Assembly (NCBI GenBank): GCA_002490775.1
Contig: DKUR01000096.1
Coordinates: forward strand, 729 to 18,919
Reading direction: 5' to 3'
Length of the DNA: 18,191 bases
Origin: Lachnospiraceae bacterium UBA7199
GTDB taxonomy: Bacteria; Bacillota; Clostridia; Lachnospirales; Lachnospiraceae
Made by a program: the position numbers and the translations under genes. Position 1 is the stretch's first letter. Each line of letters opens with the position of its first letter. Of the stretch, positions 1 to 5,993 are shown piece by piece. Under the pieces are notes generated by a model. It ran no database searches. It saw only the letters and a program-made list of their open reading frames with translations, and had not been told where the DNA came from.

Positions 1-97
1 TTTACTACCAATTTACTACTTTTGAGGAAAAGGGCTCTGATATGCTTTTTTAGATGATTGTGGATAGAAAAATGATAGCACACATGCAGGAGAAAAT

Positions 98-127
98 AAA
101 GAGACTGCCAAAGTGACAGTCTTTTTC
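98..127. terminator. Rho-independent terminator-like hairpin
   Basis: The arms AAAGAGACTG and CAGTCTTTTT pair over 10 bp with one G-U, around a 9-base loop. A T-rich run follows on both strands (TTTTTCC on plus, CTCTTTATTTT on minus), so it could work either way. No gene for it to terminate is visible to the left. It may serve a gene beyond the window edge or transcription from the SSB side. Confidence 0.55.
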
Positions 128-147
128 CGCTGTGAAAAACACCGGCC

Positions 148-170
148 CCATTCCAAACGGTTTGGAATGG
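148..170. repeat. 23-bp near-perfect palindrome
   Basis: The arms CCATTCCAAAC (148-158) and GTTTGGAATGG (160-170) are exact reverse complements separated by one base. The centre leaves no room for an RNA hairpin loop, so a dimeric DNA-binding protein site is at least as likely as an RNA structure. No neighbouring gene identifies the binder. Confidence 0.6.
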
Positions 171-334
171 ATTCGCTTTCTCCATTTTGCTTCCCGTTAC
201 TGCTAAGTATGGTAATTGAATGTAATGCACATGGGAAAGTGTTCCGAGTCGTTCCGAGCATTTTTAATAGGCCTATAAACTTTTTGAAGAGGAACATTTA
301 AAGATTCGCCCATTACAACCCGGAACAGGATATT

Positions 335-384
335 AAAAAATTAACCCCACATGGAATGTGAGGCACACACAATCCATGCGGGGC
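335..384 (-). terminator. Terminator downstream of ssb
   Basis: On the minus strand, CCCCGCATGGA and TCCATGTGGGG form an 11-bp stem including one G-U pair, about 13 bases past the ssb stop codon, followed by TTAATTTTTT. The plus-strand version has an A-C mismatch at the wobble position but is followed by CTTTTTT, so weak termination in that direction is also possible. Confidence 0.75.
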
Positions 385-396
385 TTTTTTCTGTTA

Positions 397-768
397 TTAT
401 GCAGTCTTTGCAAGTCTGGCCTCTTTGGAGGTCTTGCTCTCCAACAGTGCGATATTGTCAACGAGCAGTATGAGCCCATAGACCATTTCACCATTCCCAT
501 CCTTATAGTTGTTGTTCTGGACGCTGTAACTGCAGGAGACCAGGTCTCCTTTATCCAGATAGTCGAAAGGCCCATTGTTCTGTTGTTTAGCGGGAATGAA
601 CGCTTCCAACGGGATAAACTGCGAATCATATTCGCCCTGTCCATTCGTGAAATGGTTCTGAGCGGCAACCGTAAACTTAATCTTTCTGGAACCGTCCTTG
701 TTCGTGAAAACCGTAATATCCCTTGTAAGCCTGCCTGTTACCATGCCGTAATTTCTTATGTTCTTCAT
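397..768 (-). CDS. ssb: Single-stranded DNA-binding protein, short mobile-element type
   Basis: A 123-residue OB-fold protein of the SSB family, expected to coat single-stranded DNA during replication, repair or conjugative transfer. The N-terminal NYGMVTGRLTRD, the strand KIKFTVAAQNHF, the basic and aromatic residues and the C-terminal GLILLVDNIALLE strand fit the family. It is shorter than a housekeeping SSB (about 140-170 residues) and lacks the Gly/Pro-rich tail ending in an acidic DDDIPF-type tip; it ends in ARLAKTA. Such short versions are typical of integrative elements and phages. The start is supported by AGAGGAAA about 7 bases upstream. It stands alone, with a terminator after it and a GC-rich inverted-repeat region before it, so it may be a leftover of a larger element. 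The family call is fairly secure; the mobile origin is inferred. Confidence 0.8.
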   Translation of the reverse strand: MKNIRNYGMVTGRLTRDITVFTNKDGSRKIKFTVAAQNHFTNGQGEYDSQFIPLEAFIPAKQQNNGPFDYLDKGDLVSCSYSVQNNNYKDGNGEMVYGLILLVDNIALLESKTSKEARLAKTA

Positions 769-879
769 CCCGATTTCCTCTCTTTCGTGTGTCAGTGGAT
801 TTTTTATTTCTTCATTCTTTCAACCGGGCCGTGGATACGGCCTTATATTGTTTTCAATCCTTAAATAACGTAGAGGTGT

Positions 880-1015
880 ATTCCTGTGCATTAACGGCAT
901 CCAATGGGGCGCAAGCCCCTGCCTATTCCAAGATTCGGAGCCGGGGCGGCAGATATACCCAGCCACCATTGCCCCGGCAATGGCCCGGCCTTTACTTCAG
1001 GTTACAATGGCCGTA
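880..1015. repeat. GC-rich inverted-repeat segment upstream of ssb
   Basis: This non-coding stretch is much richer in G and C than its surroundings and contains nested inverted repeats: GGGGC-GCAA-GCCCC at 906-919 (a GNRA-like tetraloop), CCATTGCC-CC-GGCAATGG at 966-983, and a CAATGGCC motif at 979-986 repeated near 1005. I find no protein-like frame. It could be a structured leader, a single-strand origin or transfer-related structure of the element that carried ssb, or a protein-binding region; the sequence alone does not decide. Confidence 0.45.
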
Positions 1016-1023
1016 TTTTGTTA

Positions 1024-1458
1024 TTATAAATAATGCCGAATATCTATAGCAAGTTTTTCTTCAAGATTGATCAGACGTTTTGTAATGTCCTTAGTTTTTT
1101 CATCGGCAGCTTTGTATTGGTTCAGATATTTGTTAAGAGATTTTACCCCCATATTACAACCGTCTGTCATTAAATCAGCAATGGTTTCATCAGATTCATC
1201 CATAACCAGCTTCACATTTGTTTTCATCCACGACATTCCCTTTGCCATCGGATTAGGTTCTTTTCCGTCATCATGATATTTTTCCAAAAGGATCTGTATT
1301 TCCTCTTTCAACTTATTATGTTCATCTTTACAATCCGAAAGATGTTTCCGAAAGTTTTCGTCATGCACATAGTCCAAAACATCATCAATAGATGCAACTC
1401 CCATTTTTATGCCAGCGTCACATTCCCTCAGCAGCTTTATCGTATCAGACTCAATCAT
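1024..1458 (-). CDS. Small all-helical protein, ferritin-like
   Basis: A 144-residue, highly charged, almost entirely helical protein without signal peptide or membrane segment, so probably cytoplasmic. Its pattern of four amphipathic helices with acidic residues and histidines, for example KDEHNKLKEEI and a C-terminal EEKLAIDIRHYL, resembles the ferritin-like/DUF2383 type of bundle. I cannot identify a complete di-iron ligand set, so metal binding is not claimed. The ATG is preceded by AAAGGAG 12 bases away, a slightly long spacing. It lies 72 bases downstream of another minus-strand gene and could share its transcript, although no clear promoter is visible in the gap. The reality of the gene is well supported; its function is unknown. 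Confidence 0.65.
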   Translation of the reverse strand: MIESDTIKLLRECDAGIKMGVASIDDVLDYVHDENFRKHLSDCKDEHNKLKEEIQILLEKYHDDGKEPNPMAKGMSWMKTNVKLVMDESDETIADLMTDGCNMGVKSLNKYLNQYKAADEKTKDITKRLINLEEKLAIDIRHYL

Positions 1459-1530
1459 TGTTTGTTTTAACTCCTTTTATTTTGGTTTAAGTAAATTATT
1501 TCCTTTTTTACAAACATTATTCTGATATTT

Positions 1531-1809
1531 TTATAGCATTGCTGCAAAATCAAAAATATCTGCCAAATCTTCCAGCATTTCATTACTCATCGCATATGTG
1601 TCTGATGACAAATTCCCCAAAACATTGACCACAATAAAATCTTTTTCTCCCTCTACAATAATCAATACCTTCTCAGCATTGTTAGCCAATAATACAGCTT
1701 GTCCTCTTCTGGTCATATAGCTCCATTCATTGTATTCCTCCATTATGCCGGCATTCAGTGTCGTCGTATAAGAGGAATCCTTGACAGCACGCACATTATT
1801 GGTTTTCAT
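1531..1809 (-). CDS. Unrecognised 92-residue protein
   Basis: I do not recognise this family. The frame stays open upstream to 2034, but that part is antisense to a GHKL kinase remnant. I therefore place the start at the internal ATG at 1809, which has AGAGGT about 8 bases upstream. The product begins MKTNNVRAVKDSSYTT and has alternating hydrophobic strands (AVLLANNAEKVLIIVEG, KDFIVVNVLGNL) followed by an acidic helix (SNEMLEDLADIFDF). No signal peptide or membrane helix is seen from this start. It may be a complete small protein or the surviving C-terminal domain of a larger, formerly membrane-linked protein disrupted by the rearrangement that cut the kinase. Confidence 0.45.
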   Translation of the reverse strand: MKTNNVRAVKDSSYTTTLNAGIMEEYNEWSYMTRRGQAVLLANNAEKVLIIVEGEKDFIVVNVLGNLSSDTYAMSNEMLEDLADIFDFAAML

Positions 1810-1822
1810 TCCACTGACCTCT

Positions 1823-2110
1823 ATATTAATTATGATTACTTTTTTAAGCGTTCCTGATGCTTTTACTGAAATCAATACGATCAGAAGAACCAAAACACCA
1901 TTTATTGTAATTGCAGTTATAAACTCCAGCAGAAAAAATCCTTTTTCCAATCCACAAAGAAACCTGACCACCAATAAAGTTGATAAGCATAGGCATGGCT
2001 TTGGCATAAAAAGCATTCGGAAAACAGTCAGCAAATATCATGGGGATATTCAAATGTACTATAATGATGATACGCTTACCTTTCATACAATTATTACTTT
2101 AAAACAATAA
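1823..2110 (+). pseudogene. 5'-truncated GHKL sensor histidine kinase remnant
   Basis: Plus-strand translation of this stretch gives the C-terminal part of a GHKL ATPase domain of the kind found in peptide-sensing (AgrC/LytTR-linked) kinases. A weak N-box-like DAFTEIN is followed by a strand PFIVIAVINS, then TTNKVDKHRHGFGIKSIRK, which matches the TTK..(N)HGxGL(R)S G-box pattern, and a final strand pair ending at a stop codon at 2108-2110. The sensor, dimerisation and first ATP-binding parts are absent, and there is no ribosome binding site. The upstream sequence belongs to the oppositely oriented gene at 1531-1809. I infer a decayed gene. A short expressed ATPase fragment cannot be excluded but is unlikely. 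Confidence 0.65.
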
Positions 2111-2123
2111 TACTTTCTTTGTC

Positions 2124-2152
2124 TTGCATTTATCCCAAAACTCATGTATATT
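2124..2152 (+). promoter_or_regulatory. Sigma-A promoter of the B12 uptake unit
   Basis: TTGCAT at 2124-2129, a 17-base spacer, then TATATT at 2147-2152. Transcription would start at about 2159, roughly ten bases before the riboswitch P1 stem. Confidence 0.6.
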
Positions 2153-2170
2153 AAAAGAGCACAATCTAAT

Positions 2171-2320
2171 AAAACAGGTGCCTTTTTAGGAGAATAGGAA
2201 AGTAAGTTACACTTCACGGTCACGCCGCTGTATGGGAGGAGTACTGCTTTATAAAGCCACTGGGAAGCCGGGAAGGTAAAGCAGTATTATGATGCCTTAG
2301 TCAGAAGACCTGCCTGTTTT
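2171..2320 (+). ncRNA. Cobalamin (adenosylcobalamin-type) riboswitch
   Basis: The conserved blocks of the B12 aptamer appear in order: AACAGGTGCC at the 5' side, GAATAGGAAAG, CACGCCGCTGTA, AGCCACTGGGAA with CCGGGAAGG, GATGCC, and the B12-box-like AGTCAGAAGACCTGCC. P1 closes by pairing AAAACAGG (2171-2178) with CCTGTTTT (2313-2320), and TACTGCTTT pairs with AAAGCAGTA around the GCCACTG core. By family precedent, bound cobalamin lowers expression of the downstream genes, here a DUF4430 protein and an ECF S component. Confidence 0.95.
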
Positions 2321-2352
2321 AGTTTATTCATTGGTTACGAGGGATGACCATA

Positions 2353-2394
2353 TGATGTATGCTTTGCTGTCTTCATTTTAGGCAGCTTATTCTT
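2353..2394 (+). promoter_or_regulatory. Possible riboswitch expression platform
   Basis: Between aptamer and start codon, GCTGTC (2366-2371) can pair with GGCAGC (2381-2386) around a 9-base loop, followed by TTATTCTT, a weak terminator. Outer bases ATG.A near 2354 and TGCAT near 2394 could extend the stem with bulges. No strong U-tract terminator is present, so translational control is equally possible. Confidence 0.35.
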
Positions 2395-2466
2395 GCATGG
2401 AATCTTATCTCTTTTTGACATCCCCTAAGCAATGTATATACTGCATAAAAAGAAAGGAATCAAATT

Positions 2467-2862
2467 ATGAAAAACCAAAGAAAAATTATTATTTCTCTTG
2501 CAGTGCTTGTAATTGCAATTGCTGCACTGTTTGGTATCTATCAATTTACAAAAACCCCTGCCACTGCAGGAGAAAAAAGCATTACTGTCGAAGTGGTTCA
2601 CAAGGATGAAACTGTCAAGGATTTCAAATTTGATACGAGTCGGGAATTTCTTGGAGAAGTCCTTGTAGATGAATCGCTTGTGGAAGGTGAAAATGGGGCC
2701 TATGGGCTTTTTATCACTACTGTTGACGGAGAAACTGCTGATGACTCCAATCAGGAGTGGTGGTGTATTACAAAAGAAGGCAGCCAGGTGAATACCTCCG
2801 CAGACCAAACCCCCATTGCTAATGGAGATAAATACGAACTCACACTGATGATCGGGTATTAG
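2467..2862 (+). CDS. Membrane-anchored DUF4430 (transcobalamin-like) protein
   Basis: A 131-residue protein with an N-terminal basic stretch and one hydrophobic helix (residues 6-25, IIISLAVLVIAIAALFGIY), then an extracellular domain. There is no lipobox cysteine, so it is probably held by an uncleaved helix or secreted. The domain carries DUF4430 hallmarks: GLFITTVDGETAD, EWWCITKEG, then ADQTPIANGDKYELTL. DUF4430 is related to the small C-terminal domain of animal transcobalamin and intrinsic factor. Sitting directly behind a cobalamin riboswitch and ten bases before an ECF S component, it most likely captures corrinoid outside the cell and passes it to the transporter. AAAGGAA sits upstream of the ATG, and the stop codon TAG forms part of the next gene's ribosome binding site. 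The family is well supported; the ligand is inferred from context. Confidence 0.85.
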   Translation: MKNQRKIIISLAVLVIAIAALFGIYQFTKTPATAGEKSITVEVVHKDETVKDFKFDTSREFLGEVLVDESLVEGENGAYGLFITTVDGETADDSNQEWWCITKEGSQVNTSADQTPIANGDKYELTLMIGY

Positions 2863-2871
2863 GAGCATGTT

Positions 2872-3405
2872 ATGAAACAGATAAAAATTTCCGAAAAGGT
2901 AATAGATATTGTAACTTTAGGTCTTCTTAGTGCAATCCTTCTTATTGGACAATTGGGAATGGCATTTCTCCCTAATATTGAACCGGTTACTGTTCTCCTG
3001 ATTGTATATACACTGGTCTACCGAAAAAAAGTTTTTCCGGTTATTTATGCTTTTGTCCTAATGGAAGGTCTGATTTTCGGTTTTGGTATCTGGTGGATCA
3101 GTTACTTATACATCTGGAGCATTCTTGCTCTGATTGTATTGTGTTTCCGGAAAAATAATTCTGTTATCATATGGGCAGTAATCGCCGGTGCTTTCGGCTT
3201 ATTGTTTGGTGCACTTTGCGCCATTCCTTACCTGATATCCGGCGGTCCCGGTGCTGCCCTTGCCTACTGGGCAGCCGGTATTCCTTATGATATTCTTCAC
3301 TGTGCCGGAAATTTTGTGCTTACCCTTGCACTATTTCGTCCGGTATTGTATATTATGAACAAATATGCACCTAAAAACTCCGCCTTGGCACAGAAGAAAA
3401 CTTAA
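2872..3405 (+). CDS. ECF transporter S component, probably for cobalamin
   Basis: A 177-residue integral membrane protein with about six hydrophobic segments, the usual size of the substrate-binding S subunit of energy-coupling factor transporters. The segment MAFLPNIEPVTVLLIVYTLVYRK and the C-terminal GIPYDILHCAGNFVLTLALF-type motif are characteristic of these subunits. There are no ATPase (EcfA) or EcfT genes here, so it should share an energising module encoded elsewhere, as group II systems do. The ribosome binding site TAGGAGC overlaps the end of the upstream DUF4430 gene, giving tight co-expression under the cobalamin riboswitch. Specificity for cobalamin, or a precursor such as cobinamide or a lower-ligand base, is inferred from the riboswitch and the DUF4430 partner. 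Confidence 0.85.
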   Translation: MKQIKISEKVIDIVTLGLLSAILLIGQLGMAFLPNIEPVTVLLIVYTLVYRKKVFPVIYAFVLMEGLIFGFGIWWISYLYIWSILALIVLCFRKNNSVIIWAVIAGAFGLLFGALCAIPYLISGGPGAALAYWAAGIPYDILHCAGNFVLTLALFRPVLYIMNKYAPKNSALAQKKT

Positions 3406-3427
3406 ATTAAATATAATGAATAATTAT

Positions 3428-3456
3428 GGGCGGCAAACCTGCCGCCCAATTTTTAT
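3428..3456 (+). terminator. Terminator of the B12 uptake unit
   Basis: GGGCGGC (3428-3434), loop AAACCT, GCCGCCC (3441-3447), then AATTTTTAT. It lies between convergent genes. On the minus strand the downstream bases are AT-rich but not a clean T-run, so it is best in the plus direction and perhaps weakly bidirectional for the MCP operon. Confidence 0.85.
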
Positions 3457-4379
3457 CAGCCTTTATTGTAGTCTTCTATTATAGGAGGAATCTGTGACAG
3501 CATATTATCAATATCCTCAAACATAGCACTCTTTGTAGTTCCCAGATTGCTGGCGCGATTAATATGCTTGACCACCTCCTGGTATTGTCTCTTTGTGTCT
3601 TCAAAGAAATTATACAAAGTCTGCATGGCCTCTTGGGACTCATCTACCACTTGGGAAATTTCCAACTGCACTTCCGTAGTCCCCTCTGCCGCCTGAGTAA
3701 TACTGTCAAATGTTTCATAAGTTTCTTCCACTTTAGAAAGACTTTGTTCCAAAGCCTGATGCGAAGTATTTATACTATTATTCAGCATATCTGTTCCCTG
3801 CTCCACATCTCCAATGCTGGCATCCACCTCAGCCGCCAGATTTTTAATCTCATCTGACAGATTCTTTACCTCCTCAGCAACCACTGCAAAGCCTTTTCCC
3901 TTTTCTCCGGCTCTCGCCGCTTCAATAGAAGCATTCAGTGAAAGAATATTGGTCTGATCTGCAATAGATACGATCTTACCCATACACCCTTTGATCTTTC
4001 TCAAGGACTGCTGGAATTCTTCAAAGGTTTCCTGCATTTCGTCAAAGTGTGTCTGAACCATAAGAGCGCTATACTTTAACTCTTCGATCTCCCCCTGCGC
4101 CTGTACTACAGACTGTGAAATATTGTCTTTCACAGAAGCAAACTGGCCGGATACCGTATTTATATTGGAAAATGTTTCATTAAATTCTCTAAGTGTTTCT
4201 TTAAAGTTTTCTGACTCATGAAGCACATTGCCAAAAGACTTGCTCACCATATTCAATTCCCACAGGGAAGAAACTTCATTCTGTACCAAATCTTTGTGAT
4301 AATCTTTTAAACTTCCTATTACATATAATACCGGATATAAGCTCTTTGATCTGCGCCGGTTTTTTTTCTTAAATTTCAT
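3456..4379 (-). CDS. Soluble methyl-accepting chemotaxis signalling protein
   Basis: A 307-residue protein made almost entirely of the MCP cytoplasmic signalling coiled coil (about residues 45-290). The hairpin tip at about 135-176 is canonical: KIVSIADQTNILSLNASIEA, ARAGEKGKGFAVVAEE, VKNLSDE, the region that contacts CheA and CheW. There is no transmembrane helix, HAMP domain or periplasmic sensor; the N-terminus is a short basic region (KFKKKNRRRSK) then a helix. A receptor this bare needs a partner to sense a signal. The FIST-domain protein just upstream (14-base gap) is the obvious candidate. The start has GGAGGAATT in front of it. It is last in a three-gene operon. Expected role: cytoplasmic input to CheA, affecting motility or another CheA-controlled output. 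Confidence 0.92.
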   Translation of the reverse strand: MKFKKKNRRRSKSLYPVLYVIGSLKDYHKDLVQNEVSSLWELNMVSKSFGNVLHESENFKETLREFNETFSNINTVSGQFASVKDNISQSVVQAQGEIEELKYSALMVQTHFDEMQETFEEFQQSLRKIKGCMGKIVSIADQTNILSLNASIEAARAGEKGKGFAVVAEEVKNLSDEIKNLAAEVDASIGDVEQGTDMLNNSINTSHQALEQSLSKVEETYETFDSITQAAEGTTEVQLEISQVVDESQEAMQTLYNFFEDTKRQYQEVVKHINRASNLGTTKSAMFEDIDNMLSQIPPIIEDYNKG

Positions 4380-4393
4380 AACAATTCCTCCAT

Positions 4394-5449
4394 TTATTCA
4401 AACACAACGCAAGTCATAGACTGGTTGACAAATCGATTATTATAATGTTCTCCATACCCTACCAAGCCAGCGTGATTTCCTAAAGCCGCCATTTCATTTA
4501 AATATTCCGCCATGTAATGATTTTCTGTAAACAGCAAATATCTGAACAAACAATTTACCGAAAATACAGCCGAAATTTTAGGAAAATCCTGACGAATCTG
4601 ACGAATTGTATTTTTTACAATTGCCTTATAATCTCCCAATTCCAGCATGATCAGAACATCAGAATCATTCACCTGCCTAAAACAGGTCAACGCATCACCA
4701 TTTACTTCCTTAATGGATATAATACAGGTATCGTCTCCATTAACTTTTCCAAAAGGATTTTTAAATGTCTGCGTTAATATTTCCTTTTCCGTCACATGAA
4801 GTATATCCTGGTATACCTGCTTTGCAGGAACACCGTTTAATTTTCCCAACATGTAATTTGCTTTGTCCGTTTTGGATGCAATAAAGCGGTAATTCCCCAT
4901 CTGCCGGTAAATATTTTCCTTATATGCCTTTACCTTTCCATTTTTATTTTTCACTAATGCATATGCCACTGCATCCGAATAAACCTTTCCGTTTGCGGAT
5001 ACTTTTCCGCCATCACCTGTTCCACCTACCAGAGAAATGTTTTTCTTTTTTAAAACGCTGTATATAGTTGTCAGCACGCATGCATCATTTCCGCAGCAAA
5101 AATCAATACAGATAGTATCGTTCAACGAACCATTTATGGTATGTACATCCTGTTCCAGCCGGTCAATGTATTTCACCGGCATGACAGACACTTCTTCAAG
5201 CACGTTTGCTGTTGCGTCAACACCATCATAAAATGCAATTACACCGACACCTTTTTCCACTACCTTTGTATCATAACTCATTCCAATACAGCCTATACTT
5301 GGTACTTGGGGATAAAGCTCTTCCAGCTTTTTTACATGTGCTTCAAATTGATCGTTGTTGGACAGAAGCATAATTAACTGAGGGCTGTTAAGACCTTTCA
5401 CTGCTTCCTGCAGATTTCCGCTCTGACTCATTCCAAAAAACTGTTTCAA
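4394..5449 (-). CDS. FIST-domain sensory protein
   Basis: A 351-residue soluble protein with FIST N (about residues 20-220) and FIST C (about 225-345) domains. Signs are the alternating hydrophobic strands around SIGCIGMSYD, the GGTGDGGKVSANGKVYSDAV segment followed by AYALVKN, and a C-terminal NCLFRYLLF...LVGYGEHYNNRFVNQSM that resembles the FIST_C end. FIST domains are proposed intracellular small-ligand sensors and often occur in, or beside, MCPs, kinases and cyclases. I take TTG at 5449 as the start because GAGAGGA sits about 8 bases before it. The next ATG, six codons in, has only a poorly spaced GGA. It follows the 141-residue gene by 21 bases and precedes the MCP gene by 14. I infer that it is the ligand-binding half of a split chemoreceptor. 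The ligand is unknown. Confidence 0.87.
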   Translation of the reverse strand: MKQFFGMSQSGNLQEAVKGLNSPQLIMLLSNNDQFEAHVKKLEELYPQVPSIGCIGMSYDTKVVEKGVGVIAFYDGVDATANVLEEVSVMPVKYIDRLEQDVHTINGSLNDTICIDFCCGNDACVLTTIYSVLKKKNISLVGGTGDGGKVSANGKVYSDAVAYALVKNKNGKVKAYKENIYRQMGNYRFIASKTDKANYMLGKLNGVPAKQVYQDILHVTEKEILTQTFKNPFGKVNGDDTCIISIKEVNGDALTCFRQVNDSDVLIMLELGDYKAIVKNTIRQIRQDFPKISAVFSVNCLFRYLLFTENHYMAEYLNEMAALGNHAGLVGYGEHYNNRFVNQSMTCVVFE

Positions 5450-5470
5450 TGTTTTATCCTCTCTTCCTTA

Positions 5471-5896
5471 TTACTTTTTTTGATATATAGCTTGTTTAAG
5501 CGCTTCCTCAATTTGCTTGTCCGTTGTAAGTGGATGATTTCCTTTCTTTTTTGATAGTTCCGATAAATCAATATTATTAAGAGTAATCACATGCTCCTGC
5601 TCATTACCTGCTTTTGGAATCACATAAGGATCCATTTCTTTCTCAAGCTCGTTTAACTGGCGCATAATACTAGTGATCTGGCTGTTGCCTAAGCTTACCG
5701 TATCAAGCAGCTCACTATAAAGTTCCGATAAACGCTGGCTTTCAGGAATATCTGCGTAAATTTCTTCTGGATCGTCCAGAATACCTGATTCATTGCCATT
5801 CCCATAGACATATCTGTTGTCCTTGATGTTTCTGTCCAAAAAGTTTAATGTCTGCGTTATCTTTCCGCCTTCAACCGTTATGATTAGTTTTGCCAT
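5471..5896 (-). CDS. Unrecognised 141-residue protein, first gene of FIST-MCP operon
   Basis: I do not recognise a family. The N-terminus MAKLIITVEGGKITQTLNFLD looks like a short beta-strand pair. A central helical stretch (about residues 53-90: SQRLSELYSELLDTVSLG through MRQLNELEKEMDP) could form a coiled coil, and the C-terminal third is charged, ending in a helix EEALKQAIYQKK. There is no signal peptide or membrane helix. AAAGGAGA lies upstream of the ATG, which follows a strong promoter at 5948-5976. Being first in a tight operon with a soluble FIST protein and a soluble MCP, it is probably cytoplasmic and could be an adaptor between those two or a regulator of the complex; this is inference from position only. 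Confidence 0.75.
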   Translation of the reverse strand: MAKLIITVEGGKITQTLNFLDRNIKDNRYVYGNGNESGILDDPEEIYADIPESQRLSELYSELLDTVSLGNSQITSIMRQLNELEKEMDPYVIPKAGNEQEHVITLNNIDLSELSKKKGNHPLTTDKQIEEALKQAIYQKK

Positions 5897-5947
5897 GACT
5901 TATTCTCCTTTACTATATTCTTGTGACTTCTTAATTTATGATGTAAA

Positions 5948-5976
5948 ATTATACCATATGTAACAAATATGTACAA
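5948..5976 (-). promoter_or_regulatory. Sigma-A promoter of the FIST-MCP operon
   Basis: On the minus strand TTGTAC, a 17-base spacer, then a consensus TATAAT. It lies just after the stop of the upstream lipoprotein gene, so the three downstream genes form their own unit. A motility sigma factor (sigma-28) promoter is not evident. Confidence 0.75.
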
Positions 5977-5993
5977 TAAACCACATTCAAAAG

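Larger units (their letters stand above)
1..344. other. Geneless left flank with small repeats and palindromes
   Basis: I see no convincing gene here; open frames on either strand run through the hairpin at 98-127 and lack protein-like composition or a ribosome binding site. The stretch holds a short direct repeat TTTACTAC at 1-8 and 12-19, a hairpin at 98-127, an almost perfect 23-bp palindrome at 148-170, and a tandem GTTCCGAG repeat at 241-248 and 251-258. With the mobile-element-type SSB next to it, this may be the edge or remnant of an integrated element, but no integrase, transposase or attachment site is visible. Confidence 0.5.

Noticed and set aside
16..297. Minus-strand open frame of 93 residues at the left end
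   Set aside because: It runs through the hairpin at 98-127 and the 23-bp palindrome, has no good ribosome binding site, and its composition is not protein-like.
358..864. Plus-strand open frame of 168 residues opposite ssb
   Set aside because: It is antisense to the clear SSB gene, starts inside a terminator hairpin and matches no family.
789..1049. Plus-strand open frame across the GC-rich segment
   Set aside because: Its sequence is dictated by the inverted repeats, and it has no ribosome binding site.
1810..2034. N-terminal extension, with an apparent membrane helix, of the 92-residue minus-strand gene
   Set aside because: This part is the exact antisense of the GHKL kinase remnant, so its hydrophobicity is a shadow. 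The ATG at 1809 has its own ribosome binding site.
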